From: Euphorbia lathyris
Lineage: Eukaryota > Streptophyta > Magnoliopsida > Malpighiales > Euphorbiaceae
Length of the DNA: 64,000 nt
Assembly: GCF_963576675.1 (NCBI RefSeq)
Contig: NC_088910.1
Location: forward strand, 109,520,807 to 109,584,806
Direction of reading: 5' to 3'
The notes beneath the pieces were generated by a model. The model was not told the DNA's origin and did not search any database. It worked only from the letters and a program-made list of their open reading frames with translations. The position numbers were made by a program, and so were the translations under genes. Below are positions 21,617 through 32,445 of the stretch, in pieces; position 1 is the first letter of the stretch, and each line of letters begins with the position of its first letter.

Positions 21617-23993
21617 GCTACCTTGCATGTATGGAAAACTATTGTCGCAAATACTCCTAAGACACTCAAGGAAATAATGCCAGACTTGATGAACACTCTG
21701 ATATCTTCTCTTGAATCACCGTCTTCTGAAAGGCGGCAGGTTTGTTCTTCCAATTCTCTGCTGTGGGATCGGCTAATTGTTTGTTCATGAAATCCAAGGA
21801 ATAAAAATTGGGTGTCATATAGGTTGCTGGGCGTGCACTTGGGAAACTTGTTCGGAAGCTTGGTGAAAGAGTTCTTCCTTTTATTATCCCAATCTTATCC
21901 AAGGGGCTGAAGAACCCTGATGCTGGCAGAAGACAGGTAATAAGCATTATGGAGATGTGCTGTTTATAATCAAATTGTGTATGTTTGAATTTAATTTATC
22001 ATTTCAACTTTTGCTAGGCCTGATGAGCAGAAGTTAATCGAAAAAGTTGTCAATGTCATTACGAAAGAATGAAGTCATATGCCTTCAGGTGAGTTTAGTT
22101 TAGATTTCTAACTTGTTTTTTTTCGAATTTAGCTCAAATTGACAAATTTCACCAATGTGAATATAACTCTACCACCTAGGTTTATTGTCTCTTGTATAGC
22201 TAGCTGAAATATTGGATAAATATAACCCAGAATCAGGGTCTTGGATAATTCAAATATGCGTTCAAATTATGCAGTTGAATTAGATGTGGAAGATATTATC
22301 TACTTCTATCACAGTAAGCTTCCATATTCACAATAAAAGTGTCTTGCTGAATATCACTATCGCCCTTTCCTTCACCAGCCTATTCACCATTTCCATACCT
22401 CACAATCTTGTGTCACTATCACCAACTTAAACGTCTCTACATGCCATAAGAAGGGTATGATTTTCTGATAGCTTGTTAATGGCTGGTTTAGAGAGAACCC
22501 TTCAATCTCTTGAAGTTAAGGGCTCGTTAGAGAGAACCCAAAAAGCCATTAGGAGCAAGGATTAGGGATTTGATGAGCAGAATGACTCTGGATTGTTGCT
22601 ATTGTTATTACATTACAAGCTGGATTTTCTTAATATGAGGCATAATTGGTTCTTCACTTACGAGTATGGATTCTTTTTTATCTATAATTCATACGAAGCA
22701 ACTGAATTAGGAATTTGCATTGGCAGAAAATGTCATCTGAATCTCCCATTGGAATCAATTTAATTGCCCTGTAATTTTCAGGTTGTACCTCATTCACGTA
22801 GGGAAAATTAATAACTCGCTCAATGACAAAAATGTTAATTCATTTTTTTAATTAATAACTTGCTCAATAACGTTATTCCTTTGGGATCCTTTTTTTTAAT
22901 CAAGAGTGTTCCTAACATTGAATAAACCGTAAATTCTTTACATATGTATGTGTAAATCTGATATGTCATGGTGTTTAATAAGGTGTATGCATAGGCTTGA
23001 GTGAAGTAATGGCAAGTGCTGGAAAAGCTAGCTGTTGAGTTTCATGGACGAGCTGATCCCCACTATTAGGACTGCTCTTTGTGATGGGTAATAGAAGTTG
23101 GTTCTTATCTATAATATTTTGATGGAAGTTTTCAATTTTCATAGTTTCTGTCAACAGTACGCCTGAGGTTCGAGAATCTGCAGGCTTAGCATTCAGCACT
23201 CTGTACAAGGTGCTCCTTTACCATCCACTGCATTGGAAGATTATTTGTTTAAATATGAATTGTAAGATGAAAACACTTAAGTTGTTATTTTTTAGAGTGC
23301 TGGTTTGCAAGCAATATATGAGATAGTTCCCACTCTCCTGCATGCTCTTGAGGATTATGAAACCTCTGATACTGCTCTTGATGGCCTCAAACAAATCTTG
23401 AGGTAGAAATTTTGTGGAGGATATGTAATGTTATCTTCTGAAGTTATTGCAATGTATAAAATTTGATCCTTCTATATTAATTTCAGTGTCAGGACTGCAG
23501 CTGTGTTGCCTCATATTTTGCCCAAGTTGGTCCACCTGCCCCTCTCGTATGTGTTACTTCCCCTGATTTGAAATTTTGTATCACACAAAAAAGTTTTTGG
23601 TTGTTCATCTTGTTTTGTATCTTGGACATGGATGCAGTGCCTTCAATGCACATGCACCAGGAGCGTTAGCAGAGGTTGCAGGACCTGGGCTTAATATTCA
23701 TGTTGGTACAGTTCTTCCTGCGTTACTCTCTGCAATGAGTGATGAGGACAAGGTACACTGCTTGCTTTGTGAATAATTGTTGCTTTGTTTTTCTAAATTC
23801 AGACTATTCATTTGCTTGAGGATTAGTTCTTTGTCCTGTACAAAATAACCATCTTGTTCACTGGTTTTCCTACTATTTGTGGATCCTATAGGAAGTTCAA
23901 ACTTTGGCAAAGGAGGCTGCAGAAACAGCGGTGTTAGTTATAGATGAGGGTATTGGATATGGACTCATTTCAAGTCTAATTCCATTTATGTAA
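21617..23993 (+). pseudogene. Captured partial GCN1 (translational activator) gene
   Basis: Exon-by-exon match to plant GCN1, the HEAT-repeat ribosome-bound partner that lets GCN2 sense uncharged tRNA. Exons: 21617-21739 (LHVWKTIVANTPKTLKEIMP), 21823-21936 (GRALGKLVRKLGERVLP), about 22982-23087 (GVCIGLSEVMASAGK), 23158-23209 (VRESAGLAFSTLYK), 23296-23402 (YEIVPTLLHALEDYETSDTA), 23487-23546 (RTAAVLPHILPKLVHLPLS), 23638-23752 (GALAEVAGPGLNIHVGTVLP) and 23892-23993 (EVQTLAKEAAETAVLVIDEG). Introns with GT/AG ends are kept, so genomic DNA was captured. The third exon has a one-base loss and an in-frame TAG after ASAGK, and its acceptor is damaged. The last exon runs into foreign sequence and stops. 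It covers only a few of the many HEAT repeats. It is non-functional, but could make RNA matching the parental gene. Confidence 0.88.
22020..22286 (+). pseudogene. Second exon-like fragment inside the GCN1 capture
   Basis: Between GCN1 exons, the plus strand reads PDEQKLIEKVVNVITKE then a stop (22020-22075), and LAEILDKYNPESGSWIIQIC then VQIMQLN and a stop (22200-22286). These do not belong to the GCN1 frame at this point and look like another gene's C-terminal exons, so CACTA-2 may be chimeric. The family is not recognised. Confidence 0.3.
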
Positions 23994-24582
23994 CTTGCAA
24001 TCTTTGATTCCATTTGCGTAATTATGCAACAGTCAAGAAACAGAAATAAGCAAATATAGAACAAAAACTATTTCTTGAAGAAATTAAGTTGTGATTATAT
24101 TTTGAATATGTATGTATTTATGCAATGTGGTACTTGTAGTTTTATGTGCATGTTCTATAATATCATGTAGAATCAAGTAAATTTTGATTATAAAATTTTA
24201 TGCTAGATGCTAGAAAATTTTGTAAATTTTTTTTTTTAAAAAATATCAATATTTTGCGTCGCGCCTGAGGAAGGAGCGATACAAAGTGTACCAGTGTCTG
24301 GAGCTTCTCCCATCAATTGTTCTTGAAAGAAATAAAAACTAAAAATAAACCTAATCTAGAAAGCAGGAAATTTAATCTAAAAATATAAATCTACATTTTG
24401 GAGGAGAGAAAACCCTAGCGGCTCTCTAATTTATTAAATGGCTAATCCCCCCGGAATAATGAAGATTAGCTCCCTATTTATAAAGTTAGGGAGAAACCCT
24501 AATGTCTCCGGGGGCAAAATAGACAATTCCAATGCGTTTTAGTGGATTCTGGGGCAGATTTGCGCATTTCAGTGCTTCGTCT

Positions 24583-24708
24583 CGTCGAGACAGGGGTTGT
24601 CTCGTCGAGACATGCCCTGTCTCGTCGAGACATGTCTCGTCGAGACACTTATATGTCTCGTCAAGACATGCCCTGCCTCGTCGAGACACTTATGTGTCTC
24701 GTCGAGAC
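24583..24708 (-). repeat. U3 array of GTCTCGTCGAGAC palindromes in element B left LTR
   Basis: Seven near-identical copies of a 13-bp perfect-arm palindrome in 126 bp, about 100 bp upstream (minus strand) of TATAAATAG. One copy has TCAAGAC and one CCTCG instead. Confidence 0.9.
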
Positions 24709-24986
24709 AGGTGCCAGAATGGGGCAGAACTTTTAGTTTTTATCCGTTTTGGTCCCTGAACTTCTAAAAAGTGCTCTGATGGCCCCTGGGCTTCCGAAAA
24801 GTGCTCTAATGGTCCTTGATGAATCCCAAAAGTGCTCTGATGGTCCCTGAGCTTCCGAAAATGCCAAAAATAAAGGAAATTATTAATTCTAACTAAAAGG
24901 TAACAAAACGATACTAAAATTAAAAGGAAATAAAGCAAAAACAAACTAAAATGATCCTAAAAACCCTATACAAATGGGAGCTATCA

Positions 24987-26930
24987 ACATCCCCACACTT
25001 GAATCTTGCTTGTCCCCAAGCAAGACAGAATTCAAAACAGAGAAAAATCAACAAATAGCTCCCTTACAAAAACAAGAATCTACTACACTTTATTATTCAC
25101 AACAGTTCAGACTACTCATTTTGCAATTAAAAACATAATGAACCTCAGGCGAGTCTCCAAAATTGATTAATTTGTTTTATCAATCAACACTTCATGAAAA
25201 CGAAAGAAAATGACTAAAATTGATAGCTCACAAGTGGTCACTCTAACGCTCAAGTGTTTGGATGAAATTTTTTATTTGTAAGCTCTCTACAATTAATTGT
25301 ACAAAGTGGTCACGTTGGGATTGCATCATCCATCCGGTCAAAATTAATGCATTAAAATTAAACAAAATCATAGGTCTTTAAAGGGTTGTAACATTGGCTA
25401 AAGGTTGGGGTAGGAAAAAGGGAATTTATAGGCAAAAAGTTAATGACTCAAATAGTTAATTTTTTTTTGCAAAAATGACATATTTTTCGCATTAGGGAGC
25501 TATAAACCACATCCCCACACTTAAAATCTTGTTTGTCCTCAAGCAAGTCAGAATCCAAAAGGGACACGTTATCCGCTATATATAAGAAGGTTTAAGCTCA
25601 AGGTTGTGTTTGTGAGTTAATGAAGTATTCGGGAAGCAACTAGAAATATAAACACGTCTTTTATCCTTTCCTCTATTTTATTGTTTTTTTTCGATTTGGT
25701 TTTTAACCATTTTTTTTAATAGAGGGGATAAAGAGTGAAAATCAAATGGGTAAAAGTTACTTCTTCTATTAAAAGTACAACCATTTAATGATTGCTAGCG
25801 AGAATTTAAAGGATAGGTGTGTCTAAGGATTTATCAAAACTAAATTGAGTCAATTAACTTGGGTGAGAAAGGATATTTAAGAAGGCTAAGGTTTGTAACA
25901 GGGTGATCAAAGAAAAGGGTAAATATAGGTTCAACGGGGCTTATCTAGTGGAATTGTTAATGGATTTTGGCTAAACAAAGAAATATGCTAAATTCATAAA
26001 GGGCTATACCTAGGTTGCCTAATCATTTCGAGTTTAATAAAAACACAACATTCAACCAGTATTGGATGCAATTCCTATGAGCACAATGACAATAAATGTA
26101 ATCCCACACCTAAGAGATCAATTGTTCCTAATCATGAGTCTAAAATATTGATCTTTATGGCTCTAACTCACAATTGAAGGGTTATGTGTATCAATCCTAG
26201 CCTCAACTAACGTTCTGTTCCATGTCAATTTTAGGCAAACAATACTCTTGGGAGACTCAAACTTTGTTCAAGATTTTTCGCATGCATAAATTTCATTTAG
26301 AATGTGGAAATTTTTAAGCGCATTGTCAACTGTATTGCGGGATAGCTAAATGTATCAAATTCAACTGCCTAGGATTCTTTTTATTCCTAGAATCAAAATA
26401 AAAAGCAAACAAAAACAGAAAGCATGAAATCCTAAAATTAAAACAAAAACATAAGAAATTAATGGCAAGAATCTAAAGCCATTCTATCTTATTATCTCCT
26501 CCCCACACTTACCCATGCATTTACTTCATAAAATCCATAAAAGCAAAACATAAAGCGCAGAAAAGAAATATGATAGAAAAACTCCCTCAGGGGTGGCTGT
26601 CACTCCAACCCCGAATGTCCGATGCTAAGCTTTGAAATCCAAACGAATGTCCTGTAAATCAATTTAGCGTTGGCGAGTGTTTTGCTTATAGGGTCCTGCC
26701 ATTAGAAAAAAGAAAAAGAAACAAAATAAGAATAGCAAAAGCAAAAGAAAGAAAGAAAAAAAAAGAGAAAAAAGCGTTTAAGTTTTTTTTTTAACGTGTC
26801 TCGACGAGACGACACGAAAAACCCAATTTTTTTTAATATATATATATATACAAATCTAAACAATTACTTCAACCTATTCAATTTAATCTAATTATAAACG
26901 AAATAGTCCCCGGCAACGACGCCAAAAACT
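24987..26930 (-). other. Element B interior, non-coding
   Basis: 1944 bp between LTRs with no usable frame. A second purine-tract-like segment on the minus strand (AAGTGTGGGGATGTGG, about 25501-25516) repeats the one beside the LTR. One GTCTCGACGAGAC palindrome stands near 26797. The primer-binding site is at 26907-26928. Confidence 0.8.
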
Positions 26931-28454
26931 TGATGCTCGTAAAATATATAGCATTTAATAGGACAAATGTATCCTATCGCAACAAGTAATATTGTGCTAA
27001 GCACGAGATCGAACCACAAAGACTATTTGTTATAACTAGCAAATCTACCTAGAATGATCTAATTGTTTAGAGGGTTGGATAAATGTTTGGGTTTTTCTAT
27101 AATTAACTAATTGAATTAAAAGCAATAACATATCAAAATAAAGTGAACAATTGACAGGGTAGAAGGTGAATTAATGGTTGGCACAATCTAGGCTGAGGAA
27201 TCATTTGATTAAATCCTATGTATGAGTTTAGGGAGTTCAGATTTATGTTTTACCAGTGATTGAAGGTAATTGCCCTAAGTGAAAGACTAATGTGATCAGT
27301 ATTGTCCTTCCTATTCACATGCATTCGGGTGACGGCTTGATTAGGCATATACCCTAGGTCATGCAAAGCATTAGGTTTATTGACAACTAAGGCTAAAGTC
27401 GTAGCCCAGCCACAAAGCCTCATTCCTAGTGGTCTCTAGCGAAGTCAGGTTAATACAAATTCGGTATAGACGATTCCGTGGTCAGGTTCTCATCTATCTA
27501 TAATCCTATTTAATGTCAGGGTCACAGGCATTAGGCACATTATATACATAAATAGGCTAGTTGATCATTATCAATGTTCATTCTAGCATAAATCCTATTC
27601 CTAACAATTTTTAGGCATTAAGCATGCATAAACTGATCAATCAAAGGTCCTAGATCCCTAATCATACATATTCATACAATCAATGTCATCCCCATCCCAA
27701 ATTGGATGGGGATCAGTTCATAGACAAACCAATCACAACAAAAGGACAATAGGAACAATGGAAAAAGCTTCAATTGAATATAAAAGGAAAAGATAAGAGG
27801 GAGAGATAGAAATACAAAACCCGCTTGTCGATTCTGATTACAAAAATAGAAGATCTGGAGCTTCTCCCATCAATTGTTCTTGAAAGAAATAACAACTAAA
27901 AATAAACCTAATCTAGAAAGCAGGAAATCTAATCTAAAAATATAAATCTACATTTTGGAGGAGAGAAAACCCTAGCGGCTCTCTAATTTATTAAATGGCT
28001 AATCCCCCCGAATAATGAAGATTAGCTCCCTATTTATAAAGTTAGGGAGAAACCCTAATGTCTCTAGGGGCAAAATAGGCAATTCCAATGCGTTTTAGTG
28101 GATTCTGGGGCAAATTTGCGCATTTCAGCGCTTCGTCTCGTCGAGACAGGGGTTGTCTCGTCGAGACATGCCTTGTCTCGTCGAGACACTTATGTGTCTC
28201 GTCGAGACAGGTGCCAGAATGGGGCAGAACTTTTGGTTTTTATCCGTTTTGGTTCCTGAACTTCTAAAAAGTGCTCTGATGGCCCCTGGGCTTCCGAAAA
28301 GTGCTCTAATGGTCCCTAATGAATCCCAAAAGTGCTCTGATGGTCCCTGAGCTTCCGAAAATGCAAAAAATAAAGGAAATTATTAATTCTAACTAATAGG
28401 TAACAAAACGATACTAAAATGATCCTAAAAACCCTATACAAATGGGAGCTATCA
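26931..28454 (-). repeat. Element B 5' LTR (right)
   Basis: 1524 bp, TGATGCTCG...GCTATCA. Carries four copies of GTCTCGTCGAGAC (about 28134-28208) where the left LTR has seven, and the TATA box at 28030-28038 (minus strand). Followed by GTCCC. Confidence 0.95.
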
Positions 28455-29117
28455 GTCCCCACCTGCTACGGAATCCACGGTAGCACGATTAGTAGGTGTC
28501 AGTCCATGATAGAAAGTACTTACCTAATCGTGTTTGGGGATATCGTGGTGCGGGCAGCTTCGAAGCAACTTCCAGAATCTTGCCCAAGCCGCATGAAGGG
28601 CTTCGTGTTCAAGCTGCCGGAAGGTAGTGATGTCGTTCCTCAACTTGACTGTTTTGGAGGGCGGGAAGTAGTAAGGAAGGAACTCCTTCTCAAGTTCCAC
28701 CCATGACGTAATCGAACCCGCCTCCAACGAGTGCAACCACTCCAACGCTTGCCCTATCAAGGAGAAAGGGAACAATTTTAGTCGGACGGCCTCAACCGGT
28801 ACACCATTTTGCCGAGAAGTTTCGGCACACGTAAGAAATTTATCTAAATGTTCGTTAGGGTTTTCATGAGGTTCTCCTCCGAACTGGCCAAGTTGTTGGA
28901 TGAGTTGGATCATGCCAGTCTTGATTTGATATGTGTTGGCCGGGATGGTGGGGGCAACGATTCCGTTGCGGTTTTGAGGTCGATGCAGAGCAAGGATCTC
29001 CATCATCGAGCGCATGTCTCCACCATTTCGGTTGTTGTTCACGGGTTGCACTGGCGGCCTTTGGTTACCCTCGGGCTGGTTAGCTTCATTGTTGAGGTTT
29101 GCAACAAGTATAAACAT
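28455..29117 (-). pseudogene. Element A gag, N-terminal part
   Basis: The ATG at 29117 opens MFILVANLNNEANQPEGNQR. The retrotransposon gag core follows: TGMIQLIQQLGQFGGEPHEN, HLDKFLTCAETSRQNGV, LKLFPFSLIGQALEWLHSL, WVELEKEFLPYYFPPSKTV and HEALHAAWARFWKLLRSCPH. An in-frame TAG after HHDIPKHD (CAG to TAG) precedes STFYHGLTPTNRATVDSVAG, which reaches the element B insertion. It would form the particle shell. The start is the first ATG after the primer-binding site and leader. Confidence 0.85.
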
Positions 29118-29255
29118 GAAAGAATTTTGTTAGCAACAAGTATATAAACAGTATATATAAACAATTTATACAAAAATAATGCCTAGACTAACAATAAAAC
29201 GTTTTTGTCTAATATTGCAAGAAATTATAAATCCCCGGCAACGGGGCCAAAAACT

Positions 29256-30464
29256 TGATGGACACTACGCCTAGTAGGTTGTGAATAGAGTGTGGATGAT
29301 GGGTGAGAATATATAAGTGTACGGGATGCACGTGTTCTTAGACTCTACTAGACGCAGCTACTTAGGGGCAAGTGTACCCCGTCGTATCAAGTAATAATCC
29401 GGTTAAGACCGGGTATCGAATCCACGGGATTTATAACTACAAGTATTAGACGACTCGGTTTTATACGTTATCCGGTGAATACTTTGAGTTGATTCGGGGA
29501 ACAACTACAAACTACTCCTAACTATGGGTGAGACAAGTTTATATAGCAAACTCCACGGAATGATATGGATGGCGATAAGTTATAAATATGACAAATAATG
29601 ACTCTCAATATATAAACGGTTAATGTTTTACTCTTGCAATGACGATTACGTGTAGTGTGACCGATCCGTGAAGTACTTAGACTACGTGGTTCCTAGTCAA
29701 GGCGTGTCTAATGCTTGGGACCAGAAATTAGGGCCCGTAAGTTCCGTGGTTTGTCAATTCCTACGGTTTCCGGAGCGTCACTTCCGGTAAGGCAACACCT
29801 ATATGAATCCCTAAAGATAGCCTGAATGGCGTCGGAAATCGCGTTCTCCTACACAATAATCAATTACGAGTATCAAAACAAGTAGCAAACATTAACACAA
29901 ATATAGAGAAAGAGATTATGAATCATAGATTATAAATATGGAGAATGTAAATGTGAATTACAACCAAGCCTAGTACATAGGAAGAGTACAAGCTAATTAG
30001 CAAGTGAAAAGGGAAGAATCCACCCTCGGAACTCGCTAACCGGACTCAAGGCCGTCTCTTAGGACTTGGAGGTGGAGCTTTCGAGCTTGATGAGCGAAGA
30101 TGGAACGGAACTTTGACGGAATGCCGGAATCAATGAACAAGCTCTCAAGGTGGAAGAGAATTGCTATGTAAAATATAATCTCACACAAAAATAACAAGAG
30201 TTTAAACTATAATAACAATGGTCTATAAAAAAGGTGTCTCAAAAGTGTAGATTCAGCCCCTATTTATACACATCAAGCTAGGGCAAAGTTGTAATTTTAT
30301 AAGATACAAGCATGGAGGAACATGATTTTGTGCAGATTTCCCATGATACGCCTCGCGTATGGTGGAGTACGCCCCGCGTAATTGCCCATTCCGTCAGAAA
30401 TCTCCTGCATGTGGACCAAATCTAGATCTTGTTGTCTCAATCACGCCTCGCGTGGACTGGGATG
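29256..30464 (-). repeat. Element A 5' LTR (right), first segment
   Basis: Matches 12712-13920 of the left LTR. Interrupted by element C at the duplicated GGATG (30460-30464). The primer-binding site lies just left of it (29235-29254). Confidence 0.95.
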
Positions 30465-30862
30465 TGATAGGGGTCAAAAACCCCTATCTTTGGGTACGGT
30501 TTTAGGACGGTTTTTAGAGTAATTTGGTTAATAAGCGAGAAATTCTCGCATTTAAATGCTTTTGTGTGAGTTAGTTAGAAACTGGAAACGTTCTATTTAC
30601 TTTTCGTTGTTTAGGCTCGTTTTGTGATCAATTTAGGCAAATACGGCCGAAATAACATGCATATTAGAATTCCGTTATCTTTTGAAGCTAATTGGTCCGT
30701 CAAAAGTCGCACCAAACGAAGCGTTTGCTCAAAATAAGCGATTGACGGATCAATTTGGCTTTTAGACTAATGTTTCCTGGAGTTTTTATGCGTGTGCAGG
30801 TGTAAGTGCGGACGAAAAAGGGTATAGAAGTCATCCGGCACGGATCGAGCGCGTTTCGGGCG

Positions 30863-31155
30863 AAAACGCTCGTCGAGCAGGACCCCCCGGCAGCCGCTCG
30901 GCGAATTGAGCATCGGCACGCAGCCCGGGCAGCAGCCCAGGCAGCGCCCAAGCACTGCCCAGGCAGCGCCCAGGCACTGCCCAGGCACTGCCCAGGCACT
31001 GTGCCTGCTCGCCGAGCAGGCACCCAGGGGCCTGCTCGTCGAGCAGGAAGTGCCTGCTCGCCGTGCAGGCCACCAGGCGCCTGCTCGGCGAGCAGGGGCT
31101 GCTCGTCGCAATTCTGCTCGGCGAGCAGCCTTTCCTGCTCGGCGAGCAGACCTGC
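30863..31155 (+). repeat. U3 array of CTGCTCG-N-CGAGCAG palindromes in element C
   Basis: About eight copies of CTGCTCGNCGAGCAG (N = G, C or T), preceded by a GCCCAGGCACT slippage repeat that is longer here than in the 3' LTR (twin array 35829-36075). The array ends about 110 bp before the TATA box. Confidence 0.9.
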
Positions 31156-31266
31156 GGGAATTGGTCAAAAAGACCAATTCCGCCCCCACGAAGCCACGTT
31201 CGGCCCCACATCTTCCTACACCAACAAGGACACGAAATTAGGTCAAAACGAGACCCGAGACGCGGC

Positions 31267-31275
31267 TATAAATAG
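31267..31275 (+). promoter_or_regulatory. Element C LTR TATA box
   Basis: TATAAATAG downstream of the palindrome array. The twin copy in the 3' LTR is at 36190-36198. Confidence 0.75.
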
Positions 31276-32230
31276 GAATTTCCAATTGTAAATTAGATAT
31301 CTTTTGTTTTTGTAATTTTCTTATCTTCCACCTCGAGAAATCCTCTCCACCTCCTCCAAAAACCTTCAAACCTCCATTGAAGACGCCTCCAAAGCTCCAT
31401 TCACCGAGGATTGCTCGAGCTCCATCCTTAAGTCCTAGGAAGACGCCTGCATTGGTTGACAGGTTCCCTGAAAGGGATTTTTCTTCTTTTATAACTTGTT
31501 TATCCTATGATACATGCTATGAATCTTAGGCTTATTGTAACTTCGTGACAATGTTCTCCATCTTTGATTAATATAATAGTTTTGTTTCTTCAATTGTTTT
31601 AATGCTTTGAATCTTTGTCTTACGCTTTGTTTGATTGGTTTAACTCATTCGATAATCCCAAAATCAAGTTGGCACATATTGCGAGCTGAATCTGACCTAG
31701 TCAGTGCCTATAGGATTGACGACCCTATAGAAGATTAAGCCCAAATTACTGAGCCTTAGAGCTAGTTTCGGCCTTACAAGGGAATCACGAACTAGGAACT
31801 TTAGGAGGATAGGTCGGGTTAATCGCCTCGAACACAAGTGACTTAGATTTTAATTCAATTGTTTAAACAATCTATTTCCATTATCATCGTATCCCTCCAT
31901 GATCCTTTAGATGATTGCATTGACAAAAGATCACTTAGGAGTAGTTTAACTTAATTAGGGGTAGAGTAATTTAGTTAGGGTTAGAATAACTTAGTCAGAA
32001 TTAGATAATCTAGTTAGGATTAGTGCAAACCAACCTAGGAGTAGATTAATTAAACAAAACCAACTCAAACCCCTTAAGCCTAGATAACATCCGAGACTTA
32101 GTAATTCGGTACTTGCAGAAATAAATCCTGTGGACGATAATCTGGACTTAAACCCATAAATTTATTACTTGATAACGACGGGGTACACTTATCCCTCAGA
32201 TCGGGTTCTTCGCAAGAATCCGCATCAAGT

Positions 32231-32250
32231 TTTTGGCGCCGTTGCCGGGG
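32231..32250 (+). other. Element C primer-binding site
   Basis: TTTTTGGCGCCGTTGCCGGG, a few bases after the 5' LTR end. It is the Athila/Tat type and the intact version of the sites in A and B. Confidence 0.9.
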
Positions 32251-32445
32251 ATTTATTTCTTCTGCAATATCGAACCAAAGGTTGATTTGTTAGTTTAGGC
32301 ATTCATTGTGAATATCTCTGTTTATATCGTTTATACTTGTTGATATATGATTTCTTTATACGTTTCTATACTTGTTCATATCTGTATACTGTTACTTATC
32401 AACTTTTGTGCTAGAACTTCACTTTTTCTCAGCATTCTCTGATCA

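Larger units (their letters stand above)
20307..24296. mobile_element. CACTA-2: gene-capturing CACTA transposon
   Basis: Ends CACTAGTACAGAAATG (left) and CACTGGTACACTTTGT (right, reverse strand), flanked by TCT duplications at 20304-20306 and 24297-24299. The empty site in the sister LTR at about 27853-27860 proves the insertion. The left 330 bp hold many copies of TGTGTCGC/GCGACACA, and the right end has GCGTCGCGCC. The 4-kb element encodes no transposase but carries several exons of GCN1 and another gene fragment, so it is a Pack-CACTA type. Confidence 0.95.
19381..24986 (-). repeat. Element B 3' LTR (left), carrying CACTA-2
   Basis: About 1.6 kb of LTR interrupted at 20306 by CACTA-2. The uninterrupted partner (26931-28454) reads straight through AGATCTGGAGC, giving the empty site. 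TATAAATAG lies on the minus strand at 24474-24482, and seven copies of GTCTCGTCGAGAC lie at about 24583-24708. Confidence 0.95.
19381..28454 (-). mobile_element. Element B: non-autonomous LARD-like LTR retrotransposon
   Basis: LTRs begin TGATGCTCGTAAAAT and end GAGCTATCA. The GTCCC duplication is perfect (19376-19380 and 28455-28459). The minus-strand primer-binding site next to the right LTR is TTTTTGGCGTCGTTGCCGGG. A GTGTGGGGATG purine tract borders the left LTR. The interior (24987-26930, 1.9 kb) has no coding frame, so all proteins must come from a relative, most plausibly an Athila-type element given the primer site. It sits inside the gag of element A, and its own left LTR hosts CACTA-2. 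Confidence 0.93.
30465..32227 (+). repeat. Element C 5' LTR
   Basis: 1763 bp. Starts with a near-perfect hairpin, GATAGGGGT-CAAAA-ACCCCTATC. TATAAATAG at 31267-31275. A GC-palindrome array at about 30863-31155. Confidence 0.96.

Noticed and set aside
24486..24944. Frames rich in SRRDE/VETCL repeats around the element B palindromes
   Set aside because: They are translations of repeated GTCTCGTCGAGAC; the palindromic DNA repeat is the real feature.
30700..31291. Several overlapping long frames on both strands in the GC-rich part of element C (and the twin at 35661-36214)
   Set aside because: They are produced by the CTGCTCG palindromes, which lack stops in all frames. They encode low-complexity Ala/Arg/Ser and lie in the LTR U3.
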